A stretch of 64,000 nt of DNA from Cutaneotrichosporon cavernicola (taxonomy: Eukaryota; Basidiomycota; Tremellomycetes; Trichosporonales; Trichosporonaceae). The position numbers and the translations under genes are program-made. The notes beneath the pieces are model-generated. The model did no database searches and was not told the DNA's origin. It saw only the letters and a list, made by a program, of their open reading frames with translations. Positions 1-11,499 of this stretch are shown here, one piece after another. Position 1 is the first letter of the stretch, and every line of letters starts with the position of its first letter. Where the stretch lies: assembly GCF_030864355.1 (NCBI RefSeq), contig NC_083398.1:496001-560000 (forward strand), in the 5' to 3' direction.

Positions 1-1
1 C

Positions 2-3000
2 ACAGCATTCGGTAACATAGGGGATTACATGGCCAAGAAAGACGTCAAGGTACAGACGCAGAACGCGCAGCTTGCTGTGGCATCTGAGGCGCTCGGCATT
101 CCCCAGATTTTCAAAGGCTTGACGTTCTACATCAACGGCAATACGAACCCATCGATGCCCGTTCTCCGGCGGCTGATCGTGCAGCGCGGCGGTACAGTAC
201 AGCCTTACATCCGGACTAAGGGCAGTATTGACTATGTCGTCGCCCCGGTTCTGACGCTCGCCAAGTTCAAGGAACTGAACAAGGGCGGCCGCGTGCGGAT
301 CGTGCGCGAGGGTTTCGTTACCCAGTCCGTTGAGGAGGGGAAGGTGGTGGATTGGCGCAAGTGGCGGCTGGTGGCGCAGGAAGAGGGAGGGCTGGCCGAG
401 TTCATCAAGGCCACACAGGACAAGCCGGTTGTCGAGGACGAAGACGAGAAGATGACGATCGACGAACCGCCAGCAGCCTCGTCCTCACACTTTCCTATGG
501 CCGCGCCCAAGGTCGCTGTGTCAGGCATGCTGGCTCGGCCTCTTGTAGCCCAGCAAGGCTTGCTTCCCGCCTCGCCACGCGTTTTTCAGCCACAAGCACA
601 TCGCCCTCCGGGCCTTCCCACTCCCACTCCCAAGCCCATCGCGTCCAGCAGCGCCTCCATCCCAGCCATGGAAGTGCCCAGGCATGTTGCCAACGTCAAG
701 CATCTCCACCAGCAGAGCTCGACGTCCAGCGTCAGTGGGACGTCAGCCGCGGTCGACCGCGCGGAGAACAGCTCGCAGACGGACTTTGGCGAGATGATCG
801 ACCTGGCGGGCGTCGACATCGCGGAGCTTGAGGGCAAAGCCGCGCCAGCACCTCTGCGGATCAAGCCTGTGGCCGACGCAACTGCGGCTCCTGCCGATAA
901 AGCGCCCACTGAGGCCGTCAAAGTGCCTGTAACGGCCGGAGGACCTGAGGCTGTCGAAACTGAAGCAGCTGAAGTCGAGACCACCGGCTCAGACCAGAAC
1001 CAACCGCCTGCCGAACCCGAAGCCAGAGGAGACTATTATGCCCTCTACCGCTCGAACCCGCACGCCTCCCGGCTGATGAAGACTGAGGGCTTCCGCGAGC
1101 AGATGACTGCGGCGTCGGGCACCTCGTTCATCGACACGTATTACCAGAAGTCGCGTCTCCACCTTCTCTCGACGTGGAAGGCGGCGCTGAAGCTCCTCGT
1201 CGCCGAAGCTCGGGGCATGGCGGGCCACGTGCCGCGCGTCCTCCCGCCTGCTGGCGCCGAGCGCGTGTTCATGCATGTGGACTTTGATGCGTTCTTCGTC
1301 TCGGTGGGCCTCGCTACGCGCCCACAACTCGCAGGCAAGCCAGCGGTTGTCTGTCACTCCTCTAGGGGCGGGAAAGATTCGACGTCCGAGGTAGCGAGCG
1401 CGTCATACGAGGCACGCGCCCGTGGCGTCCGGAACGGGATGAGTCTGGGCCGTGCGCGCCAGCTCTGTGGACCCGAGCTCGAGACGATTCCCTACGAGTT
1501 CGAAACGTACAAATCACACAGCACGGCGTTCTACTCGGTCCTCGTCGGGTATGCTGACGAGCTCGAGGCAGTATCTATTGACGAGGCGTTGCTCGACGTT
1601 ACCGGCGCCGTGAATGCGTGTGCTCTCGCCCCAGATGCTGCAGACGCTGACCCCGATCCAGCCGTGACCGTTGCCAAGCGCATCCGCTTGGCTATCAAGA
1701 AGAAGACTGGGTGTAATGTGAGCGTGGGGATATCGCACAACATTCTCCTTGCGCGCCTGGCTACGCGCAATGCCAAGCCGCCCGGTCCCGGGGTATTCCA
1801 CCTCATGGGCCCCGATATCGCGCCCTTCCTATCCGAGCTGGATGTGGACAACTTCCCATCCTTCGCGCGCAGCGCGAAGAACAAGCTGGCCGAAGCGTTT
1901 GGGGCGACGACGGTGCAGGCTCTCCTCCCACAGTCGAAGGAGGCGCTGCGTCGCGTACTTGGTCCCAAGACTGGCGATACGCTTTATAGCTTTATGCGTG
2001 GCAAGGACGACCGCCAGCTCGAACCCGACAAGGCGCGGAAGAGCGTCAGCGCTGAGACAAACTACGCGATCCGGTTCGCGGACCAGGTTGAGGCCGACGC
2101 GTACCTTGGCAATCTCGCGGACGAGGTTTCGAAACGACTCAAGGCCATCGGGGCCAAGGGGAGGCATGTGACACTCAAGATCATGGCTCGCGACCCAAAC
2201 TCGCCAGTCGAGCCACCCAAGTTCCTCGGACATGGGCACTGCGAGACGTTCAACAAGTCGGCTCCGCTTGCGCGGCATACCAACGACGGAGCGATGATTG
2301 GCGCAGAGTGCATTAAGCTCCTGCACGGCATGTTGTTGAATCCGGTCGAGCTGCGCGGAGTCGGAATTCAAGTGACAAAGCTGGAGTTTAGTGCCGAGGT
2401 GGTGGGCGGACAGCCCACGCTTTCTTTTACGAAACTGGCCGCCAAAATGGAAGAGGGACAGCGGCCTCTTTCAGCAATGCTGAAGGGCGCTGAACTGGCG
2501 AAACCTACCACCGAGGCCAAGACGGTCCCAGAGCCCAGTGAGGAAACTGAGCCGTCGCCCAGTGCGCTCGTCGGATCACCCACTCCTCCCGCTCCGCCGT
2601 CTCCGGTTTTGCGCGGACATGTCTCGTCAGAGCTGGACCCCGACCTCCTCGCTGCCCTCCCGCTGGAACTACACGCCGACGCGCGCGCTCAATACCGCGC
2701 CGAACGTAAGCGTCAGCGTGAGGAGCCCTCTGAACCGGAACAAGAACCCCATCCCAAGAGGCCGCAACTGAACCCCGCAGCACACATCACGCGGCAGCTG
2801 CGGCCCAAGACAAAAACCCAGCTCCGCGCAGGCGAGGTCGCTGAACTACCACTCTATACGGCGTGGGGCCGTGGCGGGCGCCGCTCACGAACCGGTTCAC
2901 GGGCAGGCTCGAGAATGGGTACACGGGAGCCCGAGTCGCGTGGTGGATCCGTACCCGCCGACGAGGTCATTGATGTTGAGGAAGCAGAGACGCGCGAGCT

Positions 3001-3445
3001 GCGCGCCCTCGGTATTGACCCGGACGTGTTTGCCGCCCTACCGCCCGACGTACAGGCCGACGTGGTTGCGCAGGAGCGGGCGCGGCGGCCCGTCGTCAAG
3101 GGCGGGAACGGCAAGAAACGGGTACCGAGGGCAGGGCGGGCCGCGCCGGTTGCGCAGGCCGCGGCGAAGCCTGCCCTCTTTGGCGAGCGGAGCACGGCGG
3201 GCGTCGCAGGCGTGCTCGCCTCTTGGGTCAATAGTGGACCGCCGGCGAGCCGCGACGTCGAGCGCGTGACGAGCTATCTCCGTAAATGCCTTAATGGGCT
3301 TGGCGGGGTTGAGCACGTCAGCTCTCTGCTCCGGTCCATGCGTGCTTTGGAGCCAGGGGGAGAGTGGGCGGATGTGTGGGAGACGCTGAGGGCCGCTGTG
3401 GACGAGGGCGTGAGGGAACGGATGGGGGCTGGGTTGCGGCTGTAG
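2..3445 (+). CDS. REV1: DNA repair protein REV1 (Y-family dCMP transferase), 5' partial
   Basis: Translesion polymerase that inserts dCMP opposite abasic sites and scaffolds other bypass polymerases in the nucleus. The frame is open from base 2 (FGNIGDYMAKK, as at the REV1 N-terminus), so the ATG at 29 is probably internal and the true start lies upstream of the window. Domains in order: BRCT (PQIFKGLTFYING, about nt 105-370); low-complexity linker; REV1-specific helix region near nt 1035-1200; palm with the metal-binding run HVDFDAFFVS (nt 1278-1308) and the second acidic motif SIDEALLDV (about nt 1573-1600); little finger to about nt 2400; two ubiquitin-binding motifs (LDPDLLAALPLELH near nt 2635, IDPDVFAALPPDVQ near nt 3013); C-terminal interaction domain. 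The visible part is one exon of about 1,147 codons, near the usual REV1 length. The UBM pair distinguishes it from other Y-family enzymes. Confidence 0.95.
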   Translation, partial: TAFGNIGDYMAKKDVKVQTQNAQLAVASEALGIPQIFKGLTFYINGNTNPSMPVLRRLIVQRGGTVQPYIRTKGSIDYVVAPVLTLAKFKELNKGGRVRIVREGFVTQSVEEGKVVDWRKWRLVAQEEGGLAEFIKATQDKPVVEDEDEKMTIDEPPAASSSHFPMAAPKVAVSGMLARPLVAQQGLLPASPRVFQPQAHRPPGLPTPTPKPIASSSASIPAMEVPRHVANVKHLHQQSSTSSVSGTSAAVDRAENSSQTDFGEMIDLAGVDIAELEGKAAPAPLRIKPVADATAAPADKAPTEAVKVPVTAGGPEAVETEAAEVETTGSDQNQPPAEPEARGDYYALYRSNPHASRLMKTEGFREQMTAASGTSFIDTYYQKSRLHLLSTWKAALKLLVAEARGMAGHVPRVLPPAGAERVFMHVDFDAFFVSVGLATRPQLAGKPAVVCHSSRGGKDSTSEVASASYEARARGVRNGMSLGRARQLCGPELETIPYEFETYKSHSTAFYSVLVGYADELEAVSIDEALLDVTGAVNACALAPDAADADPDPAVTVAKRIRLAIKKKTGCNVSVGISHNILLARLATRNAKPPGPGVFHLMGPDIAPFLSELDVDNFPSFARSAKNKLAEAFGATTVQALLPQSKEALRRVLGPKTGDTLYSFMRGKDDRQLEPDKARKSVSAETNYAIRFADQVEADAYLGNLADEVSKRLKAIGAKGRHVTLKIMARDPNSPVEPPKFLGHGHCETFNKSAPLARHTNDGAMIGAECIKLLHGMLLNPVELRGVGIQVTKLEFSAEVVGGQPTLSFTKLAAKMEEGQRPLSAMLKGAELAKPTTEAKTVPEPSEETEPSPSALVGSPTPPAPPSPVLRGHVSSELDPDLLAALPLELHADARAQYRAERKRQREEPSEPEQEPHPKRPQLNPAAHITRQLRPKTKTQLRAGEVAELPLYTAWGRGGRRSRTGSRAGSRMGTREPESRGGSVPADEVIDVEEAETRELRALGIDPDVFAALPPDVQADVVAQERARRPVVKGGNGKKRVPRAGRAAPVAQAAAKPALFGERSTAGVAGVLASWVNSGPPASRDVERVTSYLRKCLNGLGGVEHVSSLLRSMRALEPGGEWADVWETLRAAVDEGVRERMGAGLRL

Positions 3446-3575
3446 TCGCAAACATGTGTACCAGTCAAGCTGTCACAAGATACATTTTGTGTTGTGTACA
3501 AGTGTGGTACAATGAGATCAGTCCTATACGCTACGAGACGTATGCTCCGTGTGCTCAGTCTCGGCTCTCTCGTGT

Positions 3576-5626
3576 CTAAGGCTGCTTCTCTGCTCTGACA
3601 TCTTCTCGTGCTCTCGTCTCAGTGGATGGTGTGTCGGCGCGCTCGAGAGCATCGAGCATATCGCGCTTCCAACGAGGAACGTCGCCGTCCTCGCGTTCCA
3701 GTGCGTCGAGCACTGCGCGTTTCCAAGCGCGCAGTTCGTCACTAGCGCCCGGTTCGCCTCTAGCACGCACGGCCGCAGCGGCCTCGGTAGCGACATCTGG
3801 TGGGAGGGGTGGTGGGGAGTGAGTGGGATCTGGTGTGGTGATCCTGGGAGTAGGTAAGGGTGATTGGGAGTGGTGGAATTGGCCAGGAAGAGATGTGGCG
3901 CTGAATGGCGCGGTAGACAGTCGGGGATAGGATTCGGGAGGGACAGGGGGGGTTGTTACCTCGTTCGCCTGGGAACGGAGAAGGGCGAGCGTGTCGCGCT
4001 TGAGAGTTTCAAGGGGGGAGGAGACGCGGCGTATAGCCTGCGTCGGGTCGCGCTCGACTTCGGGGGCGGGGGAAAGGTCGGTGACGGCGAAATTAGACGA
4101 CGTCGAGGGGCGTCCGCGCTTGTGGTTGTGGCCAATGCTGGAGACGTCGATTGGCCCGTCACTGTCTCTATCTCTAACTGTCAGAGAATGAGTGCTGGTC
4201 CTTCGCGTGACGCTCGGCGACGAGGCCGGGAAGGAGTTGCCTCGCCCGCCCGCGGCCATCTCGGCCGCGGCTATGTATGCAGCCGCGGCAGCATAGTATG
4301 CCGCAGCGGTAGAATTGCCCTCGGAGTAGCCAGGGAGGTCTTCTTGATGACCCATGTGCTGGGCGGTGGGTGACGCTTCTGAGGGAGTGGAAGCCGGACC
4401 CGGGCTGGGCTGGGCGGGATGTGTAATGGGTGAGGTAGGGGAGATGTGCGAGGCTCTCGGGTGGAGTCCTGACGTCGACGCCTCCAGTCGTGTGTCGACA
4501 TGCGAGACGAGCACGGCCTCGTCGTCCTTCTCCTGGTTGTCGATCGTGAAGGTCTGCGGAGTCACGGGGGCCTCGTACGCAAACGGTCGTTGTAGAGGTG
4601 CGTTGATGCCTGCGCGTTTCGCACTCTGCGTCCAGAGGACCTCGAAGGCAAGAGTCACGATGAGGAGAGCCACAACGACCCAGTTTAATATGAATGACGC
4701 GGCACCGACGCTGTGGTTAGCACAGGCGTGCTGGCAAGCTCACTTCCATGCCGCACGCATCGTGCTCGTCCTGTCATACGGGGTGTCGAAGAAGTCCGTG
4801 TGGTTGAGAACAGCCTTGGCGATGTTCGTGGCGAGGCCGTACGCTGAGAGGACTCCAAGGAAGATGTAGTCGGCAAAGAGTGAGGTGAATGTGCGCCCGT
4901 GCACCCACTTGCCGCGCACAACGAGACTGGGGTCAGCGGTGGGAACGTAAGGAAGCGCAGGGTAGTGCAGAGAAGGGCGCAAGGCCAAGAGAGGCGCAGG
5001 CGAGCGAACCCGTGTATGGGCGTAGAGCACGTGTGGCAGGACAACTCGTCAGTGTCAGAGGTTAACGTGATCCAGACCGTGCGTTCGCTAGCTTCTGAGA
5101 GCTGCAGAAGTCACATCGTAGGGCGCGACGTCTCTCGACACGCATTAGACACTCACAAGGCCACAGTGTAACCGATAATGACAATGTCCCATGGCACCTG
5201 TGCGATGATGGCTGAAGGTTAGCTAAGGAATCGGGGGTAATCCGAGAATCTGGGGGTACCGCGTGGTGCGTTGCGCTTGGACCCACAAGCCAAAAGCCAC
5301 CGAAACGGCCGCTTCGAAAACGCAGCGAGTGAGATAGGAAAGATGCAGCGGGTTGAGATGAACAGAGGTGGGAGGAGAGGCAAGGGAAGGGGGAGCGGCC
5401 AAGCCGCAGAGAAGAGACGTGAGGCAAGGGCGTACGTTCAGTTCGCGCGCCCCGCTCACAACTACTCACGTCCCATTCGCGATCCGGCGGCCCCAGGTTC
5501 ATTGACCATACTGTATAGCGGGAGGAAGGAGACGTTGACGAATCCTGCCGCCGTCGCAGTGACCATTGTTATCCAATATGCCCATGCGCGCGTCGCTCGG
5601 GCGCGGATAGGCTTGCAGGGCCACAT
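3576..5626 (-). CDS. Multi-pass membrane protein with long Ser/Thr/Pro-rich cytosolic tail, family not recognised
   Basis: I do not recognise the family. Hydrophobic segments in order: RAWAYWITMVTATAAGFV, VPWDIVIIGYTVA, LFADYIFLGVLSAYGL and LNWVVVALLIVTLAFEVLW. A ~330-residue hydrophilic tail rich in Ser, Thr and Pro follows. Firm exons: 4744-4926 (acceptor CTGACCCCAG) and 3576-4710 (branch GCTAAC, acceptor CACAG); a short exon ends at 5157 (start 5198 or 5211); the first exon ends at 5470 with donor GTGAGT. One exon or exon edge between about 5230 and 5340 is unresolved, since hydrophobic sequence is visible there but I could not fit both splice phases. The start is uncertain: the ATG at 5626 (MWPCKP) is simplest, but the frame stays open to the ATG at 5854. 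It converges on REV1 with about 130 bp between the stops. Confidence 0.6.
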
Positions 5627-6146
5627 GTGGTCGCGGTGGCGGTAATGTGTTTCCTTGTAGAGTAGGGGTGTCTTCTCGAGCCTTTCATGATATGATGGGC
5701 ATTGTGGAGCAGGCGAGATCGGAAGACATATGGTGAACTGAAGAGGAGGCCACGCCGGCGTCGATAAGGTTGAGGAGAGAGATGCAATGATGTGAAGGAG
5801 GGAAGACAAGAAATGGAGATTGTCCATACCGCGGAATGTTGATGTGATCATCACTCACCTGACCTGACCGACTTGTGGAGTACTGCCGCCCTCAACCCCC
5901 TGTCTCCGCCCCACTGCGGTTAGTGCTGGCCGTGTCCCCAACTCTCTTATGCTTGCAGTAGACTAGCATCGACCACAGGCTGAACAAGGTACATAGTCTC
6001 TATCGCATATCCTACGTTTATCTCCTACATAGGTCCTGATTCATTCAAACTTGGGTGACTGGAGTGGGACCATACTATATCTCCCTCGCGAACCCAGGTT
6101 GACGTTACGCGTCGGTGATCGACAGCACCTCGGCCTCAGCCTCGTC
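5627..6146. other. Intergenic stretch or 5' region
   Basis: This lies between the proposed start of the membrane-protein gene and the stop of the GH63-type gene. Bases 5627-5854 are open in the membrane protein's frame and could be additional coding sequence. I see nothing recognisable in the rest. Confidence 0.4.
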
Positions 6147-9100
6147 TTACAGCTCGTCTGGCTCAGGCTCGTCCAGGCCCGATGCGTCCGTGTACGGCGT
6201 GCCGGGGAATGCACTGCGCGGGCCACTCCCCTCGCTGGGGTTGTAAGGCAGCCCTGGCGTACCAGCCGTGTACGGCGTGGGCATCTGGTCGCCGAAGTAG
6301 TGGTTTGCGATGCCACGCGGTGTCTTGGGCGTCTTGGCGAGGCGGCACCCCTCGCCCGTGCGGTGGATCATCCAGGCAATGAGGCCCGTCCAGCCAGTCT
6401 GGTGCGAGGCACCGAGGCCACGCCCGTCGTCGCCGTGGAAGAACTCGAAGAAGTGTACGTAGTCGCGGAAATACGGGTTGCGGTCGAGCTTCATCTCGCC
6501 CCCGTTCACGGCACGACGTCCATCCTCATCGCGATTGAAGATGTGGATGATGCGGTGCTGGATCTCCTCCGCCACACCGGCCAGGTTCATGTAGTACCCA
6601 CTTCCGGTTGGGCACTCGACCTGCAGGTCGTCGCCGTAGTACTGGTGGAAGCGCTGGAGACTCTCGATCAGAAGGAGGTTGGGAGCAAGCCAGATCGGCC
6701 CGCGCCAGTTCGAGTTGCCGCCGAACATGCCCGACTGGGAGTCTCCAGGCCAGTAGCCGACGCCGTACTCGTGTCCGTCGACTATCATCGAGAACGGGTG
6801 ATCCTTGTGGTATAGCGACAGTGAGCGGATGCCATAGTCGCTAAAGAACTCGTCCTCGTCGAGCATCCTCTCGAGGATGCGCACGAGGCGGTCCTTGTTC
6901 GCAAACGCCAGCAAGAGACGGTCACCACGACCGCGCGCCTTCATCGATGCCAGGTTACGCCGCGCAATGTCCGGGCGGTTCTCAATGAACCAATCTAAGC
7001 GCTGCGGTCAGCTATGGAAGCATGCTCAGCTCACCTTGCGGAAGCTCGGGAACTTCCTGAGTACATGGGGCTCAAGAATAGCCGTGGCGTACAGTGGCAT
7101 AAGACCGACGAGCGAGCGCACGGGGATCTGCTGCGAGTGCCCGTGACTCCACTGGATCGCGTCGTAGTAGAAGCCGTCTTTCTCGTTCCACAGTGACACC
7201 TCACGGTCCTCGTCGTGGTAAGTCATGGCGTCGGCGATGAAGATGAAGTGCTCGAAGAACTGTGTGAGCTGGTCGAATTCCATCAAAGCTCACCTTAGAA
7301 GCAATGTCCTCATAGGTCGGGTTGTGAAGGGCGAGCTCGAGCGCGATCATGAGCATCTGAACCTGCATGTCAGCTCGATGTATATCAGGCAGCTTACACA
7401 GTACTGGCCCATCCACGATGACGCGTCGGCCTGGCGCAACGTGCCGCCAGTCGGGAGTGGCTCGGAGCGGTTGAAGGGACCAATGTTGTCGAGGCCGAGG
7501 AAGCCGCCCTCGAAGACATTGTTGCCGTCCGCGTCCTTGCGGTTGACCCACCACGTGAAGTTGAGGAGGAGCTTCTGGAACACACGCTCGAGGAAGTCGA
7601 GGTCAGCGACGCCGCGTGTCTGCCGCTCAATCTTGAACACGCGCAGTGTGGCCCAAGCGTGCACGGGCGGGTTGACATCAGAGAAGTTCCACTCGTACGC
7701 GGGTAACGCGCCGTCGGGCTTCATGTACCATTCACGTGTCAGGAGGTCGAGCTGCTTCTTGGCGAAGGAGGGGTCGACCATCGCGAGCGGTACGCAGTGG
7801 AACGCCGTGTCCCACGTCGCAAACCATGGGTACTCCCACTTGTCTGGCATGCTGAGGATGTCGTTGATGTACAGGTGACGCCACTCGCGGTTGCGCACGT
7901 ACTTGCGCTCGGGGGGAGGCTTTGGCTGTCCCGGGTCGCCGTCGATCCATTGCTTCTGGATAAACTGGTAGTACTGCTTGGTCCACATCATACCGGCCAG
8001 CGCCTGACGCATGATCGAGCGAAGGTCGTCAGGAAGCGGTCCGCGGCCGAGTGTCGAGTAGAACTCGTCCGCCTCGCAACGGCGTTCCTCGATGTTGTCG
8101 TCGAACGCTTCCTCGTCGAGAATTGTCGCGTCTTCGGACGGCGAGTTAGGCGTCATCTTGAGACGCACGACGACACATCCGCCTCTGCCTGGGACGTCGT
8201 TGAAGACATAGTGCGCAGCTGCCTTGGTACCCTCTTTGTCGGGGTTAACAAACATCTCAGCAGGGAAGCACGACGGCGTCGTAGCTGCGTTGACGTTGAG
8301 CTCCTCGACCTTCTCCGTGACGCCGTCGACCTCGGCCTCGGCCTCGACCTCCTCGGGCTTCGGACGGCAGGACGGGATGACGTAGTCGTAGAACGCGTCC
8401 TTGCAGTAAGGAGTGCGGTTCTTACCGCCGTACAGGCGCTCAAAGTTAGTATCGTTCTCGGTGAACAGCAAGTCTGGGACAATCGACGGGCCGTCCACCA
8501 GGACGACACCACTCTTGGTCGGTTGGGCTGGGCCCGGCGAAGGCGTGCAGTATAGACGCGTAACCCCGAGCGTCTCGTGCGTTGCCTCGATCACGCCGTC
8601 CGCTACCTGCTTCAGGTGCGGCATGTCCTTGGGCAGCTCGGCCGGCCAGCTCCATGTGTTTCTGAAGAACAGCTGCGGGAGGATGTGGAGGTCAGCAGCG
8701 TCCGGCCCACGGTTGTAGGCGGTGATGCGGATCGACATCGAGTTCGGGTCCTCGTCGTCCTTGGCATACTCGACGAACACGTCCCAGTATCGGTCGTCGT
8801 CGAAGACGCCCGTGTCCGTGAGCTCGTACTCGGGGTCCTCGCGGCTACGGTGTCTGTTCTCCTCTTGCAGCTTCTGGTACGGGAACTCGGCCTGAGGGTA
8901 CTTGTAGAGACACTTCATGTACGAGTGTGTGGGTGTCGAGTCAAGGTAGTAGTACATTTCCTTGACGTCCTCGCCGTGATTCCCCTGTTCGCCAGTGAGG
9001 CCGTACAGCCGCTCCTTGAGGATAGGATCCTTGCCGTTCCACAGGGCGAGCGTGAAGCACATCCGCTGGTGGTTGTCCGAGATACCGGCGATACCGTCTT

Positions 9101-9862
9101 CACCCCAGCGGTACGCGCGCGACTTGGCCATCTCAAACGGGAAGCTGTTCCACGCGTCGCCATTGGCACTGTAGTCCTCGCGAACCGTGCCCCACTGTCG
9201 CTCAGAGACGTATGGGCCCCAACGCTTCCAATGCACCTCGTACAGGTCGGACTGGTGCAGGCGGTGGTCCTCGACGCAGCGGTACTTGGATCCGAGCTCT
9301 TGCATGAGCCGCTCGCGCAGCGACTTTTTTTCGCGTGGGGTCTCTTCGTCCGAGGCAGGACGAGCTGGAAGTCAATTGCATTCCGCGCCAAGGCTCACGA
9401 GACGTCCTCGCAGCAACGGGCGTGTGCTCATCCTTCTTCACATCTCTCTCTGTTTTCTTAGTCTTGGGCAGACTGCGTTAGCTGCGGCCCAGCGACCCGG
9501 CTCACCTCTCCTTCTCACGCTGGCCGGGGATGTCGATTCGGAGCGGAGCAGCACCTCCGCTCTCCCCATTGTTTTCGTCCAGCTCCTCCTCTGCCGCAGC
9601 AACAGCCTGTGCCAGCTTGTGGATGTGGGATTCCTGCTGCTTGGCCTCGGGATGAACTGCGACTGGAGTCGCTGCACCGGATCTGGGGCTGCCCTCGTCT
9701 CTGGGCGTTTCGTTTGGGCTGGATGACTGAGGATCCTTCTTGTCTTCCTTTTTCCGAGCGGGGACTTGTTGTGTCAAACATTCTCCGGTTGGATGAGAAC
9801 TTACTGGACGCGACCTCCTTGACGGCGCCGAAGAGCTTGCTCTGGAGTCTCTTGGCGGTCAT
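6147..9862 (-). CDS. GH63-type glucosidase (bacterial-like MGH1/YgjK-type family), 1,168 aa
   Basis: Predicted glycoside hydrolase with an (alpha/alpha)6 barrel, similar to the soluble GH63-like proteins of bacteria and fungi rather than the ER processing glucosidase I: no signal peptide or membrane anchor is visible. The seven-exon model closes in phase: 9805-9862, 9506-9764, 9399-9472, 7398-9364, 7294-7362, 7035-7259, 6147-7001. Introns are 32-107 nt; those at 7260-7293 and 7002-7034 are only 34 and 33 nt. The N-terminal ~140 residues are charged and probably disordered. The catalytic region follows, with family-typical stretches EDYSANGDAWNSFPFEMAKSR, FATWDTAFHCVPLAM, FFEHFIFIADAM, NWRGPIWLAPNLL and HQTGWTGLIAWMI, the last two near the C-terminus where the barrel acids sit. 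Substrate is unknown; mannosylglycerate or alpha-glucosides are possibilities from family knowledge. It is divergent from the methyltransferase gene across 451 bp. Confidence 0.85.
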
Positions 9863-10313
9863 GGTGAAGTTCTACTTGAGCAATGTGAGGATGTAGAAGG
9901 AGATGGAGAGAGAAGGTGACGCCAAGTGACAAACCATGTCCTACGCCCCGTGTCATACGTTATTAAGGCCAGGCACTCTGGGATATACGTCATTTACACC
10001 ATCCATCACTTCCATCCCCGACCAAGTCGGCGGGTCTACTCCGATCATAGACTGTACATTGCCGACGCTGAAGAGCATTCAGTATGTGATGCAGCCGAAA
10101 ACCCAGCGAGTCTACAGTGTACAGTGTACAAGAACCATATATAGAAAGCCAGCTTGCACATTCGAGGACGCACAGCCACGTGGCATAGGGGCCCCAGCTC
10201 AACTCACTCGTCATGAACGCAACATCGTCCTCAAGTGTTCTGCACTTTCAACGAGTTGAATCAAAAGCTGCAACATTCAACTGCTAACGTTGAATCGCAG
10301 TTACTCAATAACC
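9863..10313. promoter_or_regulatory. Divergent intergenic region between GH63-type gene and PPM1
   Basis: 451 bp between two start codons pointing away from each other, so it should hold both promoters. A TATA-like run (catatatag) lies near 10137-10145. A CTGCTAAC box followed by CGCAG just before the PPM1 start looks like a 5'-UTR intron acceptor. I see nothing else. Confidence 0.4.
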
Positions 10314-11499
10314 ATGCTCCCACCACCACGACCTTCCCGCCCAGCAGCCTCAGTACACCCTGACGACGCGATCCGCGCGACCGATGACGACGCAGCCGTC
10401 TGTCGCCTGTGAGGATCACATTCTACCAACCTGACCCCAGCTCGGCAGCGCAGCTCGGATACCTCGCCGACCCATACGCCTCGCTGGTATACAAATTGCC
10501 TCGCCTAGCGGGGGGTAATATGCGTAAAGCGCCCCTCATCAACGTCGGTACGCATCATCGCACGGCAGCCCTCGATGCAGTCGTGGACAGCTTCCTCAAA
10601 GCTGCGAGGGGGAAGGTGCAGGTCGTGTCGCTGGGCGCGGGGAGCGATACCCGGTTCTGGCGGCTTGCGGTGCGTCTCTATCCTTTATGAAGATAACCAG
10701 CTCGAGGGTTTCGCAGCTGACAGCAGGAGCGCGGCGCTCCTGTGGCCCGTTATGTCGAGGTCGACTTTCCACATCTCACGGCGATGAAAGCACAGCGTAT
10801 CGCCCGTAACCGCACCCTCACCGCTGCGCTCGCATCTTCCTCTGATCCACCTTCCAGTATGGTGCCTCCATCCAAAGCATATACTGTGTCACACGGAGGC
10901 GCCGCCCTCACGGCGGCCAACTATGCGCTAGTGCCCCTCGATCTCCGCACCTCGTCGCTGGACGAGCTCCTGCCCCTCCTCGATACCTCCCTCCCCACCC
11001 TCCTGCTCGCCGAATGCGTCTTCTGCTACATGGAGGAATCGGACTCTCGTGCAGTCATCAAGTGGTTTGGCTCGACGTTCCCGCGCTCCGCGGCGGTCAT
11101 CTACGAGATGGTTGGGTTGAAGTGAGCTAGCCTGCCTTGACGATGCAGCTGACACCAGCGACGCTTTTGGGCGGGTGATGCACCGTAACCTGGCACAGCG
11201 GAACCTCTCCCTTCCCGGAGCGGTGTTCGAGTCCCTCCAAGCCCAGGCGGACCGCTTCATGGATGCGCGGTTAGGCGACGGCGCTTTTACCTGGTCCGGC
11301 GCTAAGAGCCTATGGGATGTGCGCGGGGATTTGCCAAAGGCTGAGCTTGCACGGTTAGCTTACTAGATGTTACAAAGCTGACACCAGTATAAGCAAGCTC
11401 GAGATCCTGGATGAGATCGAGGAACTACGCCTTGTGCTCTCGCACTACTGCGTGGCGTGGGCGAGCAAGGGCGAGGGCATGGAGGGTGTGAGGATGTAG
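10314..11499 (+). CDS. PPM1: Leucine carboxyl methyltransferase (PP2A methyltransferase), 341 aa
   Basis: S-adenosylmethionine-dependent enzyme that methylates the C-terminal leucine of the PP2A catalytic subunit in the cytosol. Five exons close in phase: 10314-10408, 10441-10669, 10727-11121, 11159-11353, 11388-11499; introns are 32-57 nt. Family marks: the N-terminal helix with LGYLADPYASL; the SAM-binding motif VVSLGAGSDTRFWRL; the acidic-loop region RYVEVDFPHLTAMK; LLAECVFCYMEE; and the C-terminal pattern LDEIEELRLVLSHYCVAWA, which is typical of LCMT1/Ppm1. Length matches the family (about 330-340). The start is the first ATG and gives a short acidic leader ahead of the conserved region. 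Confidence 0.93.

Noticed and set aside
29..3445. REV1 start at the ATG at base 29
   Set aside because: The frame is open upstream to the window edge and reads FGNIGDY, which matches the REV1 N-terminus, so the real start is outside.
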